Shown piece after piece: positions 22,540 to 33,785 of a stretch of DNA of 64,000 nt (within the stretch, counting starts at the first letter, position 1; every line of letters begins with the position of its first letter). The stretch spans positions 920,737 through 984,736 of the forward strand of contig NW_006494865.1 of the NCBI RefSeq assembly GCF_000471905.2, in the 5' to 3' direction. A model generated the notes under the pieces. The model ran no database searches. It was not told the DNA's origin and saw only the letters and a program-made list of their open reading frames with translations. Source of the DNA: Amborella trichopoda (Eukaryota > Streptophyta > Magnoliopsida > Amborellales > Amborellaceae). The position numbers were made by a program, and so were the translations under genes.

Positions 22540-22990
22540 CCTACCAGTATCCCCAGTGGAGTAGTACCCGGGCCGTGTCTTGTCATCCTCAGCGGAGTTG
22601 CCCCAAGGCTGCTGCATCCAAGCCGTGTCTTGTCATCCCCAGCGGACTTGCATCCAGGTTGTTGCACTCAAGCCATGACCTATTATCCCTTATGGAGTCA
22701 AGAGCAGGTCACTGTTCATCATCCCCTAGTAGGAGTCACACCCATATTGCAGCCCACTATCCCTAGTGGAGTTAGGGTCATTCTTACCTCTTCAAATCCC
22801 AGTGGTTCTGTTTCACACCAAGCTATCTTATCCCCAGGAAATTGGGTTCACCTCTGTTGGCCATCCTTCATCAGGTCACCACTTCCATGTGAGCCCTCAA
22901 TTTGTGAATGGTCTTAACCATTTTATCCCCAGGGAGTCGGATTGCCACCCACCGACCTACTCCCCATAGAACTCCACTTATATGGCGACC
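22540..22990 (+). repeat. tRNA-Arg 3'-end-like repeat array (A3)
   Basis: About ten loosely spaced units centre on ATCCCCAGTGGAGT or ATCCCCAGCGGA (for example 22549-22562, 22585-22605, 22635-22646, 22930-22945). The core equals the 3' end of plant tRNA-Arg and is the reverse complement of this family's primer-binding site: 22549-22562 is a perfect 14-base complement of 29660-29673. Later units are more diverged. The A2 counterpart is 58285-58620. Confidence 0.65.
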
Positions 22991-23310
22991 CAATCGTGGT
23001 CCATGTTGCATAACCTTAAACTACGCAGCTTTGGTCCAAACTATGTGACCTTAAACTGTAGCGGAGGTCTAGTTGGAAGACCTTAAACTGAACGGTCCAT
23101 GCTGCATGACCCAAAACTGCACAGCGATAGTTTAGTTGCATGACCCCAAAACTGCAAGGTCCAATCTATATGGCCTTAAACTTTAGTGGAAGTCTAGTTG
23201 CACGACCTTAAACTGCACTGTCTGTGCTGCATGACCCTAAACTGCACAGCCTTGGTCTAGTTGCACAAACCCAAAACTACATCGTCCGAACTATGTGACC
23301 TTAAACTTTA
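22980..23310 (+). repeat. GCATGACCTTAAACTGC short repeats (A3)
   Basis: Units of about 40-60 bp alternate GGTCTAGTTGCATGACC-type and TTAAACTGCA-type phrases. TGCA...TGCA can form a small stem with the loop TGACCTTAAAC. The same motif appears in A2 (58630-59050) and, as GGCATGAGCCTAAACTGCC, in element B (53189-53445). Confidence 0.7.
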
Positions 23311-23711
23311 CGTGCACTTTTACACATTTCTTCCCTAACCTACATGTTAGTGTGCGCCCGCCACCTTCAGTACCTCCCCAGTGAGTCCATTCACCAATTG
23401 AGTTTCACCCGTGCTCACAAAAAGGCGAACCATCTCGCCATCCTTAATCATTGTAAGTTAGTGGGTTACCATCGTCCACTCACACAACCAACATCATCCA
23501 TCTTCATAGGCAGCCTAATTTCAATTCCACAAGTGAGTCAAACCACCACCATACTCACTCCATGGCCTCAACAGACTGCCCCCATCACTACTACGGTCCA
23601 GCTGTATGACCTTAAACCATAATGCACGTCCGGGCCGCATGACGTTAAATTGTTTTGCACAGGTCCTGAAGGCATGACTCTAAACACCCCTTCAAAAAAA
23701 AGTTGATGAAT

Positions 23712-23905
23712 AATGGGCATGGTGTATACCTTAATAAGGGAACTATATGAGTAAAAATGACGGACTAGCATGGTCATGAAACCATGAGTGAAAGAGTTTC
23801 GTAAATAAAAAAGCTGGGCATGGTGAAAACTCAAAAGGGCATCGTGAGTAAAAATGGATGAAAAGGGTGGACATAGCCGAAAGGTTATGGGTAAAAGAGC
23901 CCCAA
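23712..23905 (+). repeat. Hairpin + RGTAAAA cluster (A3)
   Basis: Four to five hairpins follow each other, each trailed by GAGTAAAA or GGGTAAAA. The clearest is CATAGCC (23872-23878), loop GAAA, GGTTATG (23883-23889). Another is CATGGTG/CATCGTG around a 14-nt A-rich loop near 23818-23845. The A2 copy at 59475-59665 shows compensating stem changes. Confidence 0.7.
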
Positions 23906-26097
23906 AATGAAAAGAAGTTGGTGAAAACCATCTCTACGGTGCCACTTCTCAAGGTCAAGTGAAAATTCGTAAAGGACGTATGGACCAAAAAACAAGTTGA
24001 TGTAGCATTTGCCTCAACAGGAAGCTTCAACCCTCACTCAAAAGAAGAAAATCCATGGTAACATAATGCTAGGAATCCAAAAATACGAGCTTCAAGGAAA
24101 ATGACTCCGATAGCCTAAGTCCAGTTGCAAAAAGGACTCGAAAGATAGAAGACTCACCAAGACGGCAAGACAAGTCTCATGAGCAAGAACATTATTCCCA
24201 TGAGTTCACAAACATGCTCTAGAAACAAATACTCCAAAGGAAAGAAACTGAAAAAGTCAAGGTGAAACCTACCAGAGACTTCAGCTAGCCTAGCCGGCAC
24301 GCTTAAACCTTCCGGTTCATCTAATAAACCATCCCCCAATTGGACTCAGTAGACAAGACCTACATTGGTACTCTAATCATCAAAAGAAAACCCTGTGTAG
24401 TAGCAAATCATCCCATCCAAAGAAAAAAAATGAACCTAGACCCAATGGGAACAATGCCCTTCAACATGGCACTTAATTGCCTGATGGGCCTGATTCTGAC
24501 TGACGAGGTTTATACAAAATCCTTAGCTTCAGAATCACCAAAAGTCCGCACAAGGGTGATGACTTCAACAAGATCCCCAAAAAAAGTCTCTTCGCCCCCA
24601 TAAAGTCTCCACGGACAGACCCACGAACAATGCATCCCTACTTCTAAGCAGCCTAGTTACACCAGTACGTGAATCTCCTCGGCGTTCACGTGGTCCTGTG
24701 GCTAGGAAGAAAAAAAGTAAAAGCCGAAGGAAATTTTTTGAATGATTATATTCTTCTCTTGATGCACAACATTCAATAGGGCAAGCTGTTTGAACGTATT
24801 TTTCAACACCTTTGTCCCTGATAGGAAGAAGGTCAATAAAGCCTACAAAATAGTGGAAATTCTCGACAGTCTCAAAATGGCCCTAGAATTCGTCAAGATC
24901 TTCATCAGCAGTTCAAAATACCATCTTCCAAGTTTCATCACGATTAGACATGTCTAAGGCAGTGAACATAAAGAAACAATTTCAGCGAAATCGGTCTCTA
25001 GCACCTTAAAATGGACCCTGTAACTAGTGCTATACTTTTAGTGCATTAAACAGCTATTGGACCTTTGCCATTGGATTTGGAACAGTTGAAAACCCTCATG
25101 GGTCAAGTTTCAGCTTAATCGGGCACTCCATGACAAAGTTATGGGTAAAATACCAAAAACGGGTAGGACACACACTATCCCCGTGTGGCCACCCTGCACT
25201 AAAACACAATTTAAGGTGGCTATTTTAACAGCCATGGGAATTCACTTATGGGGCTTATATCTCACTCATTCCAAGTCTGATCGCTCTCAAATTTAGTGAG
25301 CGTGTTCGTCTCATCAAGATGAACAATTTGATATGTGGTACGCCTCGTGACGACACCTGAGCAGAGAGAAAAACTAAATGAAAGTCGTTGATCTGTGAAG
25401 GAAGTTTCAAAAAATTCAGTAGCAGCAGCCTCGTTCAAGCAGCCAGATCACGACGCTCGCAAACCCGATTGGAACGAAAGTAATTGCATTATGTGGGTGA
25501 GGTCCGAGGCTATTTCTAGTCCGAACCTCGCATACTATGAACGATTGGATTTCCCACACGAAGGCGTCATAGCTGCTGTAAATTCTGGTCGTCAGATTTC
25601 AAGATTCTAGTAAAAAACTCAAGACGACGAAATCTTCATTCGGATACGAAATCAAGCTACGTTTGTTGCAACGTGATCGTGACGGCATGCTCAGTGTGAT
25701 TCAATGAAGAAGTCACGAAGAAACATCAAGGAACCAAAACACAATCGATCCGAAGTTTTCCAGATTCATTCAAAATTCAAGTCTCATGATCATGGCTCAA
25801 AAGCATGATTCATGGCTCGAAGTTGGTAGGTATAAAAATTGATTGCCATGTCGAGCACTACAAGAAGACAATAATCTTTCGATCAAATAGGCATCAGAAC
25901 GACCCCAGGTCAGCCACGGAAGATTACATAAGTTCTTGGGCATCAGCAGGGATTGTTTTGGAATTCCACACATTGTAAGGAAGGGGCAAAATAGTCTTTT
26001 TCCAGCATTTTTTAGAATATTTTTTAATTTATTTAAATTGTAATTATCTTCAATTCTAGGTAGTTTTTAGGCGTACACCCACGTTTTAGCCCAATTC

Positions 26098-26162
26098 TAT
26101 ATAAACAAGAACTACATCATTGCACAGAAAACAGATTCACACTTCTTAGATCAATCAATAAA
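26098..26162 (+). promoter_or_regulatory. A3 3' LTR TATA box and poly(A) signal
   Basis: TATATAAA at 26098-26105 and AATAAA at 26157-26162. In a 3' LTR the AATAAA would direct 3'-end formation of the element RNA. Confidence 0.75.
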
Positions 26163-26504
26163 AGTCTGATTTTTGCTTAAACTTATGGGTATGTCTTGGA
26201 GAAAGAGAGAAGAGAGAGTAGAAAAGGGTCGATACCCTTTGGGCACAAAACTTTCTCTCTCCTCCCTTCTTGCTCATCTCTATCTCTATCTCCTTCCCTC
26301 TCTTCTTCTCATCATTATCTTTTTCTCTCCCCTCTTTCTCTATCTCTATCTCTTTCTCTCTCTTCTCATCGCTCTTTTTCTGTCCCCTCTATCTCTATCT
26401 CTATCTCCTTCTCTCTTTTCTTCTCATCTCTATCTTTTTCTCTCCCCTCTTTTTTCATCTCTATCTCTCTCTCTTCTTCTCATCTCTATCTCCATATGTT
26501 CTCC

Positions 26505-27365
26505 TCTTCTGTTATAGTTGGTGAAGCCTAGCGTCGGCTGGATTTCTCTCTCATCTCTTTTGTTACAGTCGGTGAATCCTAGCACTGGCTGGATTTCTCT
26601 CTCTTCTCTTCTGTTATAGTCGGTGAAGCCTAATGCAGGTTGGATTTCTCTCTCCTCTCTTTTGTTACGGTCAGTGAAGTCTAGCACCGGTTAGATTTCT
26701 CTCTCTTCTCTTTTATTACAATAGGTGAAGCCTAGCGCCGGCTGGATTTCTCTCTCCTCTCTTCTAATACAGTTTGTGAAGCAAGCGCAGACTGGATTTA
26801 TCTCTTCTTTATTCTGTTACAGTCGGTGAAGCTTAGCGTCGGCTGGATCTCTCTCTCTTCTCTTCTGTTACAGTCAGCGAAGCCTAGCGCCGGCTGGATT
26901 TCTCTCTCGTCACTTCTGTTATAGTCAGCGAAGCCTAGCACATGTTGGATTTTTCTCTCTTCTCTTTTGTTACAGTCGGTGAAGCCTAGCGCCATCAAGA
27001 TTTCTCTCTCTTCTCTTTTGTTACAATCGGTGAAGCCTAACGCTGACTCGATTTCTCTCCCTTGCTTCTCTCCTATCCCAACCGGCACAAGCCTCAAGCC
27101 GACTGGTTCTCTTCCTCTCCCTCTTTGTTGCCACAGTCGATGAAGCCTAGCACTGACTGTGTTTTCTCTCCCTTCTCTTAACAGTCGATGAAGCCTAGCA
27201 CCGACTGTGTTTTCTCCCTCTTCTTCGAACACAGTCGTCGAAACTTAGCGTCAATTGCATCTTCTCTCTCTCTCCTCTGTATAACACATATGGTGAAGCA
27301 TAACACTAACCCCAATTTCTCTCTCTTCCTTCTAACACCGTTGGTAATGCCTAGTGCCAACTGCA
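26505..27365 (+). repeat. About 51-bp tandem hairpin array in A3 U5 (about 17 units)
   Basis: Units start roughly every 51 bp from 26512. Each contains CAGTCGGTGAAGCCTAG then CGCCGGCTG, an inverted repeat with an 8-9-nt loop, followed by GATTTCTCTCTC-like spacer. Towards the right end the second arm changes from GGCTGG to GACTGTGT, the form seen in A2. Minus-strand open frames here are products of the repeat period. Confidence 0.85.
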
Positions 27366-28169
27366 TCTTCCTTCCCTTTCTCTCTCTTATCCTCTCGTCT
27401 TTCATACTCTCCTCTTTCTTTCTTCTCCCTCTTTTTTTCTTTTCCCTTCTTCTCTTATTTCATTGCTTATTCTTTCCTCATAACCATCATTCTGCTACTC
27501 CTTCTTTCGACTAAGAGGGATTGAGGTTAGCTTCTCATGGTAGTCCTGTTGTCTAGCCATAATGTTGTTGTGTCAGCATTACTTTGCTCGCTTCATTGCC
27601 ACAACAGACTGACCATCGTGCCTAGCTAGTCGGTACTGGTAATGACGTCTAGTAGTAATCTTATGAGCCAGTCCTAGTTACTGAGCTCGTTTTGCTATCA
27701 TGTCAGGCCAATTATATACTAGCATAGTCACAGCTCTGATCCTCTTTCTCAGTCAAATTCTTCTCTCCCTCATCTTTCTTCTATTCTTCTTTTTGAATGC
27801 ACATGTTTGCGTACGCTAATCGAAGAGGAAAAAGGTGAGGTCTGACCCACTTGTCTTATAACCTTTGCCATATATATCTATGATTACATAAAACGAGAAG
27901 AATACAAGCCAAGGGAGGAGCTTCTGAACCTGTTTTATTACTGGGGGGCTTTCTTCGTGATCTAAGAGGGCACCCACGCGAGTCAACCGAGTAAGTCATG
28001 AAGCCACCTTAGCTTCCTCTCTCACCGGTTGGTAACACCTGCCCCCACTCTCGAACGAGGTTCCCAAGAGAGCGATCGCAAAAACATCCCGGGTCTTCCC
28101 TCAAAACCCTTGACGCATGCCGCCTGATCCCCAAAAGGATTCGGAGGGCGAGATAGAGGCACCTAACCA

Positions 28170-28174
28170 GTCTC
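28170..28174 (+). other. Right target-site duplication of A3 (GTCTC)
   Basis: Exact copy of 13359-13363, lying between the A3 3' LTR end and the resumed CT tract of the A2 5' LTR. Confidence 0.9.
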
Positions 28175-29651
28175 TATCTCTCTTCTTCGGATCTTTATTT
28201 CTCTCTCTTATTCTCATCTTTATCTCTCTTTTTCTCTCTTCTTCTCATCTTTTTCTCTCTTCTTGTGATCTTTATTTCTCTTTCTCCCTCTTCTTCTCAT
28301 CTCTACCTCTCTTTCTCTCTCTTACTCTCATTTTTATCTCTCTTTCTGCTTCTTCTAACACAACCGATGAATCTCAGCACCACCTGCACATCTCTCTCCT
28401 CTATCTAACATAGCTGGCAAATCTCAACACCGACTGTGCTTCTCTCTCTCCTCTGTCTAACACAGTTAGTGAATCTCAAAGCTTCTCTCTCTCATATGTT
28501 TAACACAATCAAGGAATCTCAATACTGACTGCATCTTCTCTCTCTCCTCTGTCTAACACAGTCAGCAAATCTCAGTGTCGGTTGTATCTTCTCTCTCTCC
28601 TCTGTCTAACACAATCGATGAATCTCAATGCCGAGTACATCTTCTCTCTCTTCTTTGTCTAAAGCGGTCGACGATGCTCAACCTCCATTACGTTCTCTCT
28701 CTCTCTCTTGTCTAACATAGATGATGATGCTCAGCACCAACTGTGTTCCCTCTCTCTCCTTTGTCTAACACAGCCGGCGATGGTCAGCGCCGACTGTGTC
28801 CTCTTCCTTATCTTTGCCTGATATAGCCGGTGATGCTTAGCGCCGTCTGTGTTTTTCTCTCTTCTCTCGTACTATTCTCTCATACTCTTCTCCTCCTTTC
28901 TTTCTCTTCCCCCTCCTTTTTGTTCTCTTCTTCTCTTATCTTACTAGTTATTCTTTCTTTATGATCTTCATTATGTTATTCTTTCATTAGATTAAGAGGA
29001 GCTGAGATTAGCCTCTCGCGGTAGTCTTATCGTTTAGCCGTAATGTTGTTATGCTTGAGTTATTGTGCCCGCTTTATTGCCACGACAGACTAACCATCGT
29101 GTCTAGCTAGTCAATATCGGTATTGACATCTAGTAGTAATTCTATTGAGCTGGTCTAAGTTACCGAGTCCGTTTTACTACCACGCGAGGCCAGTCACTCA
29201 CCAGCTAAGTCACTATGCTAATCTCCTCGCCTGGTCAAATTCTTCTCTCCCCCATCTTTTTTCTCTCATTCGTTTCTTCTTCTATTGAATGTGCATGCTT
29301 GTGAACGTTCACCAAAGAGGCAAGGTGAGTTTTGTTGACCCACTTTTCTTATAATATTTGTCATATGTGTGTGATTGTAGAAAAAAGGAGAATACAAACC
29401 AAGGGATGGATTTCGAACCAGTTTTATTACTCGAGGGCTTTCTTCATGATTTAAGAGGGTGCCCACATAAGCCTGCCCGAGTTAGTCTCGAACCCACCTA
29501 AAATTTCTCTCTCATCTATTGGTAATCCCTGCCGTTGTTCTCGAACGAGGTTCCTGAGAGCGCGATCTCAAAGTCCCGGGTCTCCCTGAAGCCAGAGACT
29601 CGTGCCGCCTGATCATCTAGATTCAGAGGGCGAGATCGAGGCACCTAACCA
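28175..29651 (+). repeat. A2 5' LTR, right part (1,477 bp)
   Basis: It continues the CT tract broken at 13363, then the hairpin array (28350-28850) and the conserved terminal block, ending CCTAACCA at 29651. Together with 11882-13363 it makes a 2.96-kb LTR, against 3.11 kb for the 3' partner. Confidence 0.9.
28350..28850 (+). repeat. About 53-bp tandem hairpin array in A2 U5 (10 units)
   Basis: Ten units begin near 28350, 28407, 28457, 28499, 28552, 28606, 28660, 28712, 28764 and 28816. The best hairpin is ACACAGCCGGCG (28768-28779), loop ATGGTCAG, CGCCGACTGTGT (28788-28799): 12 pairs with one G.T wobble. CT-rich spacers separate the units. Confidence 0.85.
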
Positions 29652-29654
29652 GCT

Positions 29655-29672
29655 TGGTGACTCCACTGGGGA
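29655..29672 (+). promoter_or_regulatory. A2 primer-binding site, tRNA-Arg
   Basis: TGGTGACTCCACTGGGGA lies three bases after the LTR end. It differs from the complement of the tRNA-Arg 3' end (TGGCGACTCCGCTGGGG) at two positions. Confidence 0.85.
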
Positions 29673-32600
29673 TTTACTACCCCTTTGTCAGATCATTCTT
29701 GTTCGGCTAGTTTCTTCTTTCATTATATTTCACACATTACTTATGGCTTGTGGGTTTTGCAATCCATTTATCCGGATCAGGGATTTTATTTTCCCTGCAT
29801 TCGCAAGTGTCCCTAGGGAACAAGTCCCTCCAACTTGGTTCCCAACCATCTTTTTTAGCATAGACCCCTTGTCTAGCTCCCAGGTCTTAACCTGGACCGG
29901 TGGGAGGTGAGACTTAAAAGTTCCTCACTCCCCATCTCCTTGCTCTAGTGGAAACTCTGCCAAGGCGTGCCTTGCAATGGCAGCACTTCTGTTGCCACAC
30001 ACAGTAAGCACCCAGCCACCGGCAAGTCACTTGTCGGTCGTATTCCCGAAGTATGCCGAAAGGCTACCCAGTCCCTTTCTGCAAAGGGAAGGCCAATTTC
30101 CATTGCTTTAGTGGGCCACTGCAAGGCTACCCCTCACATTCCCACACCACCACGAGTCTCTATCCCTAGAGGCTCAACTCATAGAGGCGGAGATCCTGCG
30201 GTCTCCACCCCTCACACACACTATAAGGCTCATGGGTCACCCACTCGAGTCACACCTCGGGGCAACCCTTCTGTTACCTCGAGTCAGTGCCCAAGATCAT
30301 ACCTCTTAAGGCTAGATCCTGCACATGCAGCTCATATGCATCCCACCACTCAGGGCAATGTCATTGTTGTGCTAACTCGAGTACACAGGAGACGACCTCC
30401 TTGTCCTCGTACTCCACATACACAAGCGCACCCTATAAGGGGCAAGTCTCCGCTTACTCTCTTACAGACACCTACTCACAGTGCTCAGCCTCCTAAAGCT
30501 AGACCACTTGATCGAGCCCTGGCTGACCTCCAGGTCAACCGTGACCCTTACCCAGGGGGCACACACACGTCACCATCACACACTTTCCCTCGCCTTCGAC
30601 TCAGGTCTCCTCATGAGTCAACCATGCTTTTGCCTACTCCTCCTTCTTTGAGCAAACATCTTCAACCTTAATATTCAAAGAACTTCCTCAAGAGTGCCAT
30701 CCTGAACTAGCCCCATCATTTTGGTCGTGTCTCTGGAGCCCACAAGAGAGATCGGGGCAATGACTTGATGGAAGATCGAGTTCTTCATCCTCCCTGACCC
30801 AAGATGACCCCAGTCCCTGACACTCGTCCTTTGCCGCACTCGATGGAGACAACTCTCTCTTGTGCAAGAAAAGCTGACCAATCGCAACTCCGATCACAAT
30901 TTTGGTGCGAGGTCAATCAAAGCCTGAAAGATAAGCATGATAGAGGTCCACAAATTCTTGCCAAAGAAGTGACCTAGGCGGTCGAGGCAACCAACTCTGC
31001 TAATCCACTCCACCTGAATCCCTTCTACCCTCTTCAGATGACGAAGCCTGAAGAAGAAGGGCATGAGCCTTGGACTATGGTTAGTGTCGTAGAAGAGGAC
31101 CCAGCCACACAGCAGCCACATTCCGAGCACCCTTGAGAACCGGCCCTCATGCAATCGGCATACAAAAGTCGAGTGCAGTCGGAGCACGTTAGTCCCTGCT
31201 AACCGATCTACCTTTCACGACCCGTCAAGTATGCAAGCCCTCAACTGCAACTAATGCTGATCTCCCTAGAGAAACAGTCAGTGTAATGGTTGTAAACGAG
31301 CCTTGTGACGTGCAGGAAGAGCGCATGAACAACTTTGAGGATATAGTGTGCGCAATGATGGAAAAGATCTATCGTATAGACGTCGCATGCAAATCAGCTA
31401 ACCATGAGGTAAAATCCCATCACTCTGATGGTGCACCTCAAAGGAAGCCCCTTCCCTCTACTTCACAGGGTAATTCTATCCCTCACCCCGTTTCTCAAGC
31501 AGACATCGATGCTATGGTCACCCATAGCCTAATGAACAGATAAATCTCGGTGATACATGGTGCAACGCCTTGTCAAAGGCAGTACCCTTCATATATTGAC
31601 CAGGTCTCGTTAGAATACAAGCAAGGGAAGCTTCCTCTATTCAATGGAACCACATCCCTGAACCAGCATATAGCCCACTTCCAGGTAGCGTGTTGAGAAA
31701 TAGCAGTCAATGGGAGACTTCTTCTCTGTCAGATTGTAGAAACCCTGGACGGCTCAGGTTTTCAGTGGTATGCTCGACTCCGTCCATACGCAGTACATAC
31801 ATGGGAGGAAATGGACAAACTGTTCTATCAGTGCTTCTATGAGGTCGAGAGAGAGGTCCAAACCATTGAGCCTCTCACCCTAACTCAGGATCCCGATGAG
31901 CCCGTGGACCAGTTCATATCAAGATGGAGGAATTTAGCTGCTCTCCATCCCAATCCGATGTCTGAGAAGGAAGCAGTCCAAACTTGTGTGCGGAACATGC
32001 GACCTAAGATTGCTCTACACGTTGAGACCTCTAATCCGACTTCCATGTCAGAGCTGATCTCTAAATCAGTCCGCATAGAAAGCCTATCACGCCACCACTG
32101 CGGGTCACAACAACAGCCTGAAAGCTGTGCGAATAATCGAGGCAATGGTAACCTTCAAACTAACACCAGGGGCAGCCAACAAAAAGGAGTAATCAGTGCA
32201 GCCATCACGGTCACTAATCCAAAGAAGGCTCCCTCCCAAAATTTGGACCTCTCCAAAGGGGTAAGCACAACGAAAACAATGCCCTAGGTAGGCAAGCAAC
32301 AACAGTTGTACAATCAGGTACCCCAAGCGACGAATCTTAATCGGGATGATTATTTCACTAGGCATAGGAACAAGGTCTACCCCTTTGAGAAGGAATGGTC
32401 CCCATACTATTCCGATTATTATTGAAACAAAATATGATTCAGCTTCCAGAAGCCAAGTTCCCTGAGCAAGCTGGTCCTGACACTCAGACGAATTATTGTG
32501 CTTACCATCGAAGGATCAATCATCCCACAGATGACTGCTACACGCTAAAAGATATTATCGAGGCCCTGATTCATAAGGGTCAGATAAAGCATGAAGACTT

Positions 32601-32890
32601 AAAGAAGGTCTTCGGGGCAGCATAAGCCTCCTATGCAGTTACCGTCTAAGAGGAAGACAAATCCCCCTGATATCCTTCATGCCTTCTTTGTTATAATGCC
32701 TCATGAAGGCATAATCACACCGAAACCCAAAAGGTAGCCTCGTCGCCTCTCTCAGAGGACTGAGGACTGTTGGTGCCCGTACCACCAGATATGGGGTCAT
32801 TACCTGTGGGAATGCACCAGTTTTCATGATATATTGGCAAAGAAAATACAAACATGTCATGATTTTTACAACGTCCTTGTAAGTGATCCC
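29673..32890 (+). pseudogene. gag: A2 gag (best-preserved family A copy)
   Basis: The N-block is open for 234 codons (29967-30671) and is rich in Pro, Thr, Ser and His. The gag core (about 31730-32290; open 31811-32287) contains MDKLFYQCFYEVEREVQTIE, QFISRWRNLA and HVETSNPTSMSELI. The first knuckle-like motif, YCAYHRRINHPTDDCYTLKD, is intact within 32395-32625, and the second, CPYHQIWGHYLWEC, lies at about 32770-32815. Gag would form the particle and bind RNA. Stops between blocks and a frameshift near 32390 inactivate it. Confidence 0.8.
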
Positions 32891-33785
32891 TAAGCCACTA
32901 CTCCACCAGTGCAAGAGGAAGACCTCCCAACACAAGACCTTCTCAATAACGATTCAGACTCCACTAAACCCTCGACTTCCCAACCAAGCATAGTCCACCA
33001 CGGGCGAAGCAGACTCAAGTCCTTAAGTGAGAAGCAGTTTGCTAAGCTAGGGCTGTTCACAAGCCTAGCAATATGAATCAAGCACAACCGTAGAAAATCA
33101 GAACGAGACGGGCACCAAGGGCTGCTCGCCAGAGTAACAAGACGACTCTATCGTCAGTTGAGCAAGAATTTCTCTGGTCCCTTCCCTCATTGCCAACTTT
33201 ACTGAACTTTGTCTGTAGCACGATCCTCCTTTCTTCTCATCATGAGGACGTCCGTGAACCATCTTCCACTTAGAGCACGTCCAATGAGGGTGATGACGCT
33301 AAAAGCACTCCCCAATAGTCTATGCAAGGGAAACACCTAAAATACCCCCTGCCATGTCCAACCCTGGTGATGACGTAACAAGCTACCCAGATCGGTTTGA
33401 TGAGGGGAATGACCTTAAAATTCGCTCACTTTCTAGCCCTTCTCCTTCTTCTTCTTCTTCTGTTTCTTATCATTCCTCTTCTATGTCTCTTGTAGGTACA
33501 ACCTTGATATGCCTTAACTTTGAAGCTCTCGACAGATAACTCGGAGGTTCCAATATAACCAAGACGCAACGGAAGTGATAGAAGAAGACGCTGGCCCAGA
33601 AAATAGGATTCTTAACAGTTGATGATGCCTTAGCAGCTAATGCCAAAGCAGACCCATCCTCTTCAAAAAAGCACAAAAAGTTGAAGCCAAAGAAACTCAG
33701 TGGCTCCCTGAGCCCACCTTTGAGCAGAGACTGAGAGAATCAAGGGGCAAAGTTTTTATTCTCAAAAAGCTTGCCACGTGGTACA
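32891..33785 (+). pseudogene. A2 gag-pol linker, part 1
   Basis: Corresponds to A1 9201-10090. The Ser-rich stretch is at 33424-33490 and the basic SSKKHKKLKPKK tail at about 33660-33695. It is cut at 33785 by the solo LTR and goes on at 36730. Confidence 0.55.
33781..33785 (+). other. Left target-site duplication of the solo LTR (GTACA)
   Basis: GTACA here is repeated at 36725-36729. The uninterrupted sequence in A3 (GGTACAAGTCTATGAAG, near 17719) has a single GTACA. Confidence 0.9.

Larger units (their letters stand above)
20356..24786 (+). other. A3 3' non-coding region (4.4 kb)
   Basis: No sense gene is supported. The left part (20400-20800) repeats CATCTGAGGATAAGAGGA; 21140-21290 and 22170-22460 repeat units containing AGCGCCGGTTGTGT, the same core as the LTR hairpin arrays; 21370-21540 repeats GATGGTTCACCTCC. 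Then follow a tRNA-Arg-like repeat (22540-22990), GCATGACCTTAAACTGC repeats (22980-23310) and a hairpin cluster (23712-23905). A minus-strand TATA-like TATATAA at 22043-22049 is also kept in A2. I see no clear polypurine tract before the 3' LTR. Confidence 0.7.
13364..28169 (+). mobile_element. Element A3 (family A) nested in the A2 5' LTR (14,806 bp)
   Basis: It starts TGTTTGAATG and ends CCTAACCA with a perfect 5-bp TSD. Order: truncated 5' LTR, gag, linker, reverse transcriptase, integrase, long 3' region, full 3' LTR. Two internal deletions are visible. One joins the 5' LTR at about 14023 straight to the gag N-block, losing promoter, U5 and primer site. The other joins reverse transcriptase to the spacer before integrase at about 18988, losing both RNase H domains. 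It is therefore a dead copy. Confidence 0.9.
24787..28169 (+). repeat. A3 3' LTR (3,383 bp)
   Basis: It starts TGTTTGAACG and ends CCTAACCA, followed by the TSD GTCTC. It has the family layout: U3, TATA box, poly(A) signal, CT tract, hairpin array and conserved terminal block (27900-28169). It is the longest LTR in the window because its hairpin array has about 17 units rather than 10. Confidence 0.9.

Noticed and set aside
22549-22646. tRNA-Arg gene or tRNA-derived SINE
   Set aside because: Only the 3' acceptor part is matched, in repeated units. No A box, B box arrangement or cloverleaf is seen.
23743-24030. Minus-strand open frame, similar to 59493-59777
   Set aside because: It covers the hairpin + RGTAAAA cluster. 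Similarity between copies is explained by DNA homology, and the frames differ.
26173-26531. Overlapping Ser/Leu/Phe-rich open frames
   Set aside because: Low-complexity translation of the CT tract in the A3 3' LTR; the same occurs at 4066-4347, 28117-28413 and 62053-62469.
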